The position numbers were made by a program, and so were the translations under genes. Below, piece by piece: positions 46,945 to 53,626 of a stretch of 64,000 bases of DNA. The notes beneath the pieces are model-generated. The model was not told the DNA's origin, ran no database searches, and saw only the letters and a program-made list of their open reading frames with translations. Origin of the DNA: Flavobacterium sp. KACC 22763 (lineage in GTDB: Bacteria > Bacteroidota > Bacteroidia > Flavobacteriales > Flavobacteriaceae); NCBI RefSeq assembly GCF_028736155.1, contig NZ_CP117879.1:4216001-4280000 (forward strand), read 5' to 3'. The first letter of the stretch is position 1; every line of letters begins with the position of its first letter.

Positions 46945-47688
46945 TTATTCCTTCTGATAATCTATTAAACCATTATAAATCATATTTCTAACTCGATCTC
47001 TTAATTCTTTTCTGTTGTCGCTTCTCAATCCTTTTGTTTCTACAAATGGCAAAATTCGCGCACGCATTCTTCCTGGACTTCCACTCAAAAAAGTATACGA
47101 AAAACGTTCTTTGCTATCTGGATAAACAATAGGTACGATAGGAATCTGATGATCTATCGCCAATCTGAATGCTCCATCTTTAAACTCATCCAGCAAAATG
47201 CTTTCGTCATCTGGAACTCCGCCCTCTGGGAAAATGCAAATACTTAAACCTTGATTTAATCTATTTTGCGCTCTTTTAAAAACTTCATTTTTACTTTTAG
47301 ACGAACTTCTGTCAACTAGAATACAAGTTCTTTTATAGAAAAATCCAAAAAGTGGAATCTTTACCAATTCTTTCTTTCCAACAAAAACAAACGGATTTTT
47401 AATTAAAGCCAACGTAAGCATAATATCGGTCATAGAAGTATGATTGGCTACAATCATGTAACTTTTGCCTTTAATAAGCTTTTGTTCGCGTTTTACGGTA
47501 TAAAAGAAACCCATTCCGAAAAGGATAAATTTAGCCCAAATGCGGGCCATTTTAAAGAAGTACGGATATCCTTTCTCAGAAAGGATAGAAACGACCAAAA
47601 AAGGGAACATAATGAGTATTGGAATGGCCATCAAAACATAAAACCAAACTCTCCAAAGAATCCAAAAAGCAATTTTAAATATTTTCAT
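46945..47688 (-). CDS. PlsC-family acyltransferase (second copy)
   Basis: A 247-aa membrane acyltransferase with N-terminal hydrophobic helices (residues 7-37), NHTSMTD (NHxxxxD) at 82-88 and FPEGGVPDD in place of the classical FPEGTRS at 153-161. The family acylates lysophosphatidic acid or related lysolipids; the altered second motif makes a different acceptor, such as lyso-ornithine lipid, conceivable but unproven. It differs clearly from the PlsC at 4131-4877. It is monocistronic on the minus strand. Confidence 0.85.
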   Translation of the reverse strand: MKIFKIAFWILWRVWFYVLMAIPILIMFPFLVVSILSEKGYPYFFKMARIWAKFILFGMGFFYTVKREQKLIKGKSYMIVANHTSMTDIMLTLALIKNPFVFVGKKELVKIPLFGFFYKRTCILVDRSSSKSKNEVFKRAQNRLNQGLSICIFPEGGVPDDESILLDEFKDGAFRLAIDHQIPIVPIVYPDSKERFSYTFLSGSPGRMRARILPFVETKGLRSDNRKELRDRVRNMIYNGLIDYQKE

Positions 47689-47754
47689 AGCTTCAAATGT
47701 AAGAAAGAGAAATGAATTTTGTTAATATTTTAATATTGATAAAAATCACCTCTT

Positions 47755-47860
47755 ATTTTTTGTAACGCAGAGATCGCTGAGTTTTTTCGCTGAGTACACA
47801 AAGTTTTTTTGAGAAAATGCTTTGCTAAAAAGTTCACAAAGCTGTATTTCAATACACTTT
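47755..47860. repeat. Degenerate interspersed repeat, left of the GxxExxY gene
   Basis: TAACGCAGAGATCGCTGAG and TTCGCTGAGTACACAAAG are seen here, the CGCAGAG / ACACAAAG motif family found in many flavobacterial gaps. An inverted counterpart lies at 48365-48410 on the other side of the gene. Confidence 0.5.
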
Positions 47861-47942
47861 TGAGATTTAAAGAAAAACTTTATAATCTCAATAACAAAAT
47901 TATTATATTTATACGAAATTCTGCGTTAAAATTAAATAAAAA

Positions 47943-48320
47943 ATGAATGAAAATGAAATTTCGACTATTGTTATTGGTCTAGCAATCGAAATACACAGAA
48001 AGCTCGGGCCAGGTTTATTAGAAAATGTTTATCAAGAATGTCTATTCTATAAACTTAAGCAAAAAGGCTTAATGATAGAAAAGGAAAAACCAATGCCGTT
48101 ATTTTTTGAGGAAATAAAACTAGATTGTGGCTATCGTATCGATTTGCTGATTGAAAACAAATTCATAATTGAAATTAAAGCAGTTGAAACTTTAACGGTA
48201 AATCATTTAGCACAAACATTAACTTACCTCAAACTCGGCAACTATAAACTAGGTTTACTAATCAACTTTAATGAAGCTCTTTTGAAAAACGGTATAAGAA
48301 GAGTCATAAATAATATCTAA
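47943..48320 (+). CDS. GxxExxY family protein (PD-(D/E)XK-like)
   Basis: A 125-aa protein of the GxxExxY family, named for the motif seen here as GLLENVY at residues 24-30. The family carries a PD-(D/E)XK nuclease-like core: a conserved YRIDLLIENKFIIEIKAVE segment (~residues 57-75) supplies the Asp and Glu-x-Lys. The molecular function is not proven. Degenerate CGCAGAG-type repeats lie on both sides (47755-47860 and 48365-48410, in opposite orientation), which may mean it was moved or duplicated as a unit. It is not an obvious partner of trpS downstream. Confidence 0.8.
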   Translation: MNENEISTIVIGLAIEIHRKLGPGLLENVYQECLFYKLKQKGLMIEKEKPMPLFFEEIKLDCGYRIDLLIENKFIIEIKAVETLTVNHLAQTLTYLKLGNYKLGLLINFNEALLKNGIRRVINNI

Positions 48321-48364
48321 AAACAGTAGAAAAGTGCAGCGAACTTCAAAAAACTTAAAAAATC

Positions 48365-48410
48365 TTCTTAACTCTGCGAAAAACTCTGTGAACTCTGCGC
48401 TAAAAAAACG
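48365..48410. repeat. Degenerate interspersed repeat, right of the GxxExxY gene
   Basis: AACTCTGCGAAAAACTCTGTG and AACTCTGCGCTAAAAAAACG in the short gap before trpS are the inverse complement of the CGCAGAG motifs at 47755-47860. Confidence 0.5.
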
Positions 48411-48443
48411 AACTTTGCAGATCAAGTATAAGAAAAAACGAGA

Positions 48444-49418
48444 ATGGCAAAAATACTTACTGGTGTTCAAAGTACAGGAACACCGCATTTAGGAAATTTA
48501 TTAGGCGCAATTATTCCGGCAATCGAATTATCAAACGATCCAGCAAATGAATCTTATTTGTTTATTGCCGATTTACATTCAATCACTCAGATTAAAGACG
48601 GAAAAACTTTAAGAGAAAACACTTATAGCACTGCCGCAGCTTGGCTTGCTTGTGGTTTAAATCCTGAAAAAGTGACGTTTTATAGACAATCTGATGTGGT
48701 TCAAACTACTGAATTGACTTGGTATTTAAGTTGTTTTTTTCCATTTCAAAGATTGACTCTGGCACATTCTTTCAAAGATAAAGCAGATCGTTTAGACGAT
48801 GTTAACGCTGGACTTTTCACATACCCAATGCTAATGGCGGCTGATATTCTGTTGTATGATGCTGAATTTGTTCCTGTTGGAAAAGATCAGTTGCAGCATT
48901 TAGAAATTACTCGTGATGTTGCGGCTCGTTTTAATCACCAAATGGGAGAAACTTTCGTACTTCCTGAAGCAAAAATTCAGGAAAATATCATGCTGATTCC
49001 AGGAACTAACGGAGGAAAAATGAGTAAGTCTGCTAACAATATTATCAATATTTTCTTGGATGACAAAACATTACGCAAACAAGTAATGAGCATTGAGACA
49101 GATTCTACTCCACTTGAGGCACCTAAAAATCCAGATACTTGTAATGCTTTTGCAATTTATTCTCTTTTAGCAAACGAAGAACAGACTGCGCAAATGAGAG
49201 CAAATTATTTAGGCGGAAATTATGGTTATGGTCACGCGAAACAAGCTTTATTTGAGTTAATAACTGAGAAATTCAAAACCGAGAGAGAAAAATACAATTA
49301 CTACATCAACAACCTTGAAGAAGTAGACGCATTACTGAAAAAAGGCGCAACAAAAGCTTCTGTAATTGCTGATGGTGTTTTAGCAAAAGTTAGAGAAGTT
49401 TTAGGATTTCAGAAATAA
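48444..49418 (+). CDS. trpS: Tryptophanyl-tRNA synthetase
   Basis: A 324-aa class I synthetase that charges tRNA-Trp. The HIGH-type motif appears as PHLGN at 14-18 and KMSKS at 192-196. The GVQSTGTPHLGNLLGAI opening, GKDQLQHLEITRDVA and GTNGGKMSKSANN are all characteristic. Length is normal for the bacterial enzyme. A hairpin terminator follows (49440-49475). Confidence 0.97.
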   Translation: MAKILTGVQSTGTPHLGNLLGAIIPAIELSNDPANESYLFIADLHSITQIKDGKTLRENTYSTAAAWLACGLNPEKVTFYRQSDVVQTTELTWYLSCFFPFQRLTLAHSFKDKADRLDDVNAGLFTYPMLMAADILLYDAEFVPVGKDQLQHLEITRDVAARFNHQMGETFVLPEAKIQENIMLIPGTNGGKMSKSANNIINIFLDDKTLRKQVMSIETDSTPLEAPKNPDTCNAFAIYSLLANEEQTAQMRANYLGGNYGYGHAKQALFELITEKFKTEREKYNYYINNLEEVDALLKKGATKASVIADGVLAKVREVLGFQK

Positions 49419-49439
49419 TTTAAAACAAACTCTTTATAG

Positions 49440-49475
49440 AAACGCTGATCATACTAAAACTGGTCAGCGTTTTTC
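49440..49475 (+). terminator. Terminator of trpS
   Basis: A 12-bp stem (AAACGCTGATCA 49440-49451, TGGTCAGCGTTT 49461-49472, one G-T pair), 9-nt loop, T run. The rest of the gap to dprA (49476-49669) shows no gene or repeat I can name. Confidence 0.88.
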
Positions 49476-49669
49476 TTTTAGAATATATTCTCGTAACTTC
49501 AAATATATTAACCTCTTAAAAATAAAAAAGATAGACAAGTATATTGAGGATTACAATATTTCACCATTAAGTATTTCAAATTCTAAATATGCTTTTTGAA
49601 CTCTTGCTGATTTAAGTTTTATACAGATTGCATAAATTTTTCACAACATAATATATAGGATTTTCTGCG

Positions 49670-50770
49670 TTAAATTGACTCAAAAAGTTTTCCAGGAAGA
49701 GGTCTTATAACTCCTTTTAGTTCCATACCTATCAAAATTCCTGATAATTTGAAAATTGGGATATCACATTCAATAGCAATGAGATCGAGTAATTCTTTTC
49801 CATTCTTTTGGAGAAAATAGTAGATTTTTTGTTCGTCAGAATCTAACTCTACAAAAAGCTGTTTTTGAATGTTTTTCGGTTTTTCCTTAATATCCCAATT
49901 CAACATATACACTAGATCTGCTGCACTTGTCAACACATTCGCTTTCTGTGTTTTAATCAAATTATTACAGCCTTGACTGTATTTATCTGTCACTCTTCCT
50001 GGCACAGCAAATACGTCACGATTGTACTCGTTGGCCATATTTGCAGTAATTAGTGATCCACCTTTATCAGCAGATTCAATAACAATTGTAGCTTCAGTCA
50101 TTCCGGCAACAATTCGATTTCGACGTACAAACTTCTCTTTATCTGGATTAGAATCACTCCAAAACTCTGTTATAAATCCACCATTCTCTTCCATTTTTGC
50201 CATATACTTTTTATGCGTACGCGGATAAATTTGATTAAGTCCATGAGCCAAAACTCCAACAGTTTGCAAGTTATGATCCATCGCTGCCTGATGCGCCACT
50301 ATATCAACACCGTAAGCAAATCCACTTACAATCACTGGATCTAGCGGAGCCAAATCTTCAATCAACTTTCTACAAAATTCAGTTCCGTAAGAGGTAATTT
50401 GTCTTGTTCCAACGATACTGATTATCTTTTTGCATTTGAAGTCAATATTCCCTGCTGTAAAAATCAAAATTGGTGCATCAATGCAATGCTTAAGACGATC
50501 AGGATAATTTTCGTCCTGAAAAAAAGAAACCTGAATATTGTTGTTTTTTATAAATGAAAGCTCTTTGTCTGCCTTTTCAAAAACAGTTTTATCTTTAAGA
50601 TTTTTTAATAAAACAGAGCCAATTCCATCAATGGCAGCCAATTGAGAATTCTTAGCTTTAAAAATAGCACTCGCATTGCCAAAGGAATTAAGCAATTTTT
50701 TTCCCATTATATCTCCCACTCCATCAACCTTCAGTAAGGCAAGCAAACTAAATAATTCCTGATCGTTCAT
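49670..50770 (-). CDS. dprA: DNA processing protein DprA
   Basis: A 366-aa cytoplasmic protein that binds incoming single-stranded DNA and loads RecA in natural transformation. An N-terminal helix-hairpin-helix-like part (LLKVDGVGDIMGKKLLNSFGN, residues ~12-32) precedes the Rossmann-like core with ISIVGTRQITSYG (~115-127), SGFAYGVDIVAHQAAM and TEATIVIESADKGGSLITANMA. A C-terminal winged-helix-like part (IPIFKLSGILIGMELKGVIRPLPG) ends the protein, a complete DprA. Its upstream gap (50771-51007) is shared with the divergent HU/SPOR gene. Confidence 0.94.
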   Translation of the reverse strand: MNDQELFSLLALLKVDGVGDIMGKKLLNSFGNASAIFKAKNSQLAAIDGIGSVLLKNLKDKTVFEKADKELSFIKNNNIQVSFFQDENYPDRLKHCIDAPILIFTAGNIDFKCKKIISIVGTRQITSYGTEFCRKLIEDLAPLDPVIVSGFAYGVDIVAHQAAMDHNLQTVGVLAHGLNQIYPRTHKKYMAKMEENGGFITEFWSDSNPDKEKFVRRNRIVAGMTEATIVIESADKGGSLITANMANEYNRDVFAVPGRVTDKYSQGCNNLIKTQKANVLTSAADLVYMLNWDIKEKPKNIQKQLFVELDSDEQKIYYFLQKNGKELLDLIAIECDIPIFKLSGILIGMELKGVIRPLPGKLFESI

Positions 50771-50972
50771 TGTTTGTAATATTATGTAAAATAGAAAAGA
50801 TAAATCTATTCTTTATGAGTCGCAAATATCTATAAAACAAAGTAATTTCTTAATAATTTTAAAGAATAAATCTTAAGTTCGTTCTCAGAGAAGAAAAACA
50901 AAAGGGTTAATTAATTGAAAACGAATTGTATAAAAATAATTCTGAATTGTTAATAAAAATTGTGAATAAAAT

Positions 50973-51002
50973 TTTGATAACTATACGCGTTGGCTAACTT
51001 TG
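50973..51002 (+). promoter_or_regulatory. Promoter of the HU-like/SPOR gene, near-leaderless
   Basis: TTTG (50973-50976), 18-nt spacer, TAACTTTG (50995-51002), a full match to the Bacteroidota consensus. The -7 box ends 5 nt before the ATG at 51008, so the mRNA would have almost no leader. Confidence 0.65.
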
Positions 51003-51007
51003 TTAAT

Positions 51008-51979
51008 ATGAAAATCGAAGTATATATCTCACAGTTATTGTATCGTTATCAGTGTGTAACGGTTCCAGGATTTGGTGCATTTTTAACCGAAACACATTCG
51101 GCGCAGCTAAATGAAAGCACTAATTCGTTTTTTCCTCCAAAAAAAACCATTTCTTTCAACAGTCGTATCAAAAATAACGACGGATTGTTGGCAAATCATA
51201 TTGCACAAGCTGAAAAAACATCTTATGGTTTTGCAGTTAGCGCCATTGCTTTTGAGGTTTTGAACTGGAAAAAAACATTGGAAGAAGAAGGCGTAATTCT
51301 TTTAAAGAACATTGGAGAACTGCGTTTAAATTCTGAAAGCAATATTATTTTCAAACCAAACGATCAGACCAATTTTCTATCTACTTCATTTGGCTTGAGT
51401 CCTTTTGTTTCGCCAATGGTGAAAAAAGAGGCTTTCGAGAAAAAAATCGAAAAGATCGCGGCAAAAGAAAAAGATGCTGTTTTATTATACGAAAATGAAG
51501 AAGAAACCAAATCTTCAAATCCGTTCTTGCGATATGCTGCCATTCTTGTTTTAGGACTTGGAATTACAGGAAGCATTGGTTACCCACTATATCAAAATCA
51601 AATTGATAACCAAACACTTGTTGTAGAACAAGCCGTTCAGAAAAAAGTACAGAACAAAATTCAAGAAGCTACTTTCTTTATCAAAAGTCCGCTTCCAGCT
51701 GTAACACTTTCTGTTGATTCTGCTAAAGTTGAAACTGTTGAAACAACAATGCCTTATCACATTATTGCTGGTGCTTTCAGAAGCGAAGCTAATGCTAGAA
51801 AAGCTTATAACCAGTTAATTAAAGATGGTTTCAAAGCAAGAATGCTGAAAGAAAACAAACATGGTTTATTCCCAGTTTTGTACGGAAGTTATGCTACGAT
51901 GAAAGAAGCAGAACAAGCTCAAAAAGAAATACAGAAAGGCGAAAATCCTGATGCTTGGATTCTAGTCGAAAATCTATAA
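51008..51979 (+). CDS. HU-like (HU-CCDC81)/SPOR domain membrane protein
   Basis: A 323-aa protein starting at ATG 51008; an in-frame TTG at 50990 overlaps the promoter and is rejected. Residues ~1-130 resemble two HU-like CCDC81-type modules (YISQLLYRYQCVTVPGFGAF; GVILLKNIGELRL), a nucleoid-protein fold put to other use in Bacteroidota. A single transmembrane helix follows near residues 177-196 (AAILVLGLGITGSIGYPLY), then a linker and a C-terminal SPOR domain (~250-323: YHIIAGAFRSEANARKAYNQL ... LYGSYATMKEAEQA, split by a gap). SPOR binds denuded peptidoglycan at division sites, so this protein would link cytoplasmic HU modules to septal wall. Terminator at 51984-52018. Confidence 0.85.
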   Translation: MKIEVYISQLLYRYQCVTVPGFGAFLTETHSAQLNESTNSFFPPKKTISFNSRIKNNDGLLANHIAQAEKTSYGFAVSAIAFEVLNWKKTLEEEGVILLKNIGELRLNSESNIIFKPNDQTNFLSTSFGLSPFVSPMVKKEAFEKKIEKIAAKEKDAVLLYENEEETKSSNPFLRYAAILVLGLGITGSIGYPLYQNQIDNQTLVVEQAVQKKVQNKIQEATFFIKSPLPAVTLSVDSAKVETVETTMPYHIIAGAFRSEANARKAYNQLIKDGFKARMLKENKHGLFPVLYGSYATMKEAEQAQKEIQKGENPDAWILVENL

Positions 51980-51983
51980 ATTT

Positions 51984-52018
51984 AAAAAATCCCGTTTCGA
52001 AAAAACGGGATTTTTTTT
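51984..52018 (+). terminator. Terminator of the HU-like/SPOR gene
   Basis: A 14-bp A/T-flanked stem with core ATCCCGTTT/AAACGGGAT, 4-5 nt loop, long T run; starts 5 bp after the stop codon. Confidence 0.92.
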
Positions 52019-52100
52019 GTCCTATTCTGTTGTTTTTAAGACTTTGATTCGCACTTTATCAAAGTTTCTTCGAATAAATTCGCTTGAAAAATTAAACATT

Positions 52101-52538
52101 ATGGACAAAATTTTAAAAACATTAGTTCTCTTATTATTGCTGAGTTCACAATCTTTTTTTGCTCAGCAAACAACAAACACTATACAAGAATTGGAACACC
52201 AACAAGCTGAAATTCAAATGCAAAAAAAATTGAATGACAATTATAAAATGTTGGATGACAAGATCTCTCAGCTAAAAAAAGAGCAAAAAGATCTCGAAAC
52301 AAAAAAGAAGAACCTCTCAAAATCTGAAAGCGATTTGAAATCGACAAAAGAAAAAATCAGCAAACTGGAACTTGTCAATCAGAAAATTGAAAACAAAATA
52401 ACCACATCTTCAATTTCTGAAGAAGAAATGCAAAAACAGAAAATTAAGACCAAAGAAAATGAGCTAAATATTCAGAAATTGAAATTAACTCAGATTACAC
52501 AAGAAAGGGAGCTAGAAAAAGCAATGTCAGCCATATAA
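52101..52538 (+). CDS. Secreted coiled-coil protein, unknown family
   Basis: A 145-aa protein. The ATG at 52101 gives a signal peptide (MDKILKTLVLLLLLSSQSFF, then AQ); the frame is open upstream to a TTG at 52017 that lies in the preceding terminator, so that start is rejected. The mature part is charged coiled coil without motifs (LDDKISQLKKEQKDLETKKK, then LKSTKEKISKLELVNQKIENK and KENELNIQKLKLTQ). No family is recognised. It is convergent with the 253-aa secreted protein and separated by a 22-bp perfect inverted repeat. Confidence 0.72.
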   Translation: MDKILKTLVLLLLLSSQSFFAQQTTNTIQELEHQQAEIQMQKKLNDNYKMLDDKISQLKKEQKDLETKKKNLSKSESDLKSTKEKISKLELVNQKIENKITTSSISEEEMQKQKIKTKENELNIQKLKLTQITQERELEKAMSAI

Positions 52539-52621
52539 AAAAACTGTTTCAAAAGAACAGATTCTTTTTTAAGCTACGAAGAAGCGAAATATTTATAGCA
52601 AAGAATAAATATTTACAATAT

Positions 52622-52678
52622 AAAGCTCCAGCAGAGCGACATAATTGTATAATAAATATGTCGCTCTGCTGGAGCTTT
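52622..52678. repeat. Perfect 22-bp inverted repeat with 13-nt loop
   Basis: Arms 52622-52643 and 52657-52678 are exact inverse complements, including AGCTCCAGCAGAGCGACATA. The GC content is well above that of the surroundings. It lies in the 248-bp gap between convergent genes and has no long T run, so it may be an interspersed palindrome (REP/MITE-like) rather than only a terminator. The rest of the gap holds no gene. Confidence 0.8.
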
Positions 52679-52786
52679 TATTCATTTGTTTTATTTGAAT
52701 TCTCTAGATATTTAACCTCTCCGAGTTTCAGCATATATTTCAATGTTGAGATTAAATATCTTTTTAAAACAACTTCTCTCCAATGT

Positions 52787-53548
52787 TTATCGTGAAACAA
52801 TTTTTGCATCTTGAGATAAAATTTCTTTCCCAGATTGATATACCATTAACGCCGCAGGCGCCGAATTTTTTTCGCCCAAAACAGTAAAATGGCATTCGTA
52901 CTTAAAATTACCTTTTTTGAATTCGTAATGATGATTCCCTCCTGTTCCATCTGCGACAAAAACTCCCTTCTCTATTACAAGATCTGGAGTATCCGTCATT
53001 TTATTTTTGATTCCCCAAGAAACATAACGATAATTGTTATTTCCTAAATCATCAATTCTTATTCTGAATTTTGAAGTTTCTAGAATAGCAACAGGTTCTT
53101 TAAAATTTGAAATTGAAGCATTTACATTTTTCTTCTGTGCAGCAATCAACGAATTTTTTATTTTAACTTCTTCATCAGATTGATGATTGATGCTGATAAT
53201 TCTTCCATCAGTGTCTATCCACAAATCACCTTGATTGAGCATAATCCCACGCCAGCCCACTTCTGACCAATCTTTTGCAGGATCAGATTTTGTTATCTTT
53301 TCTATCAGAACTTTATCAAAAATTTGATTATATCTTTTCACAAAATCTGCTTTATCTTTTACTAACGGAATTGGATATTCACGCTTGAACGGAAATTTTA
53401 TTCGCTTTGCAATTGCTTCTTTATCGCTGTTTTTCACTTCCAAAATAAATTTCGAAATGAACTTTTGATATTCCGGTTTCAAATCCTGAGCAATCAAAAA
53501 TGAAGAATTAAACACCAAAATTGTTAGCAATATTTTAAATGTTTTCAT
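52787..53548 (-). CDS. Secreted protein of unknown function
   Basis: A 253-aa protein with signal peptide MKTFKILLTILVFNSSFLIA. Residues ~25-125 (QKFISKFILEVKNSDKEAIAKRI ... FVKRYNQIFD ... GDLWIDTDGRIISIN, split) have an NTF2/SnoaL-like feel: an initial helix, a FVxxYxxIF segment and a strand-rich finish. The second half (~150-253) is beta-rich (RYVSWGIKNKMTDTPDLVIE; GTGGNHHYEFKKGNFKYEC). I do not recognise a named family and assign no function. It appears monocistronic. Confidence 0.7.
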   Translation of the reverse strand: MKTFKILLTILVFNSSFLIAQDLKPEYQKFISKFILEVKNSDKEAIAKRIKFPFKREYPIPLVKDKADFVKRYNQIFDKVLIEKITKSDPAKDWSEVGWRGIMLNQGDLWIDTDGRIISINHQSDEEVKIKNSLIAAQKKNVNASISNFKEPVAILETSKFRIRIDDLGNNNYRYVSWGIKNKMTDTPDLVIEKGVFVADGTGGNHHYEFKKGNFKYECHFTVLGEKNSAPAALMVYQSGKEILSQDAKIVSR

Positions 53549-53626
53549 GTCATAAATAATTTAATGCGTTAGAAATTAGATTTTTGAAATACAGAAAACA
53601 GTGTTTCACGTAGGACGCTCTAAAAA

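Noticed and set aside
50990..51007. TTG start for the HU-like/SPOR gene
   Set aside because: The codons lie within the promoter boxes; ATG at 51008 is better.
52017..52100. TTG start giving a longer coiled-coil protein
   Set aside because: It lies in the preceding terminator, and the ATG at 52101 begins a signal peptide.
53603..53616. An extra parS-like site (GTTTCACGTAGGAC)
   Set aside because: It departs from the palindrome at the right half-site and lies 4 kb from the cluster, so it is not counted among the eleven.
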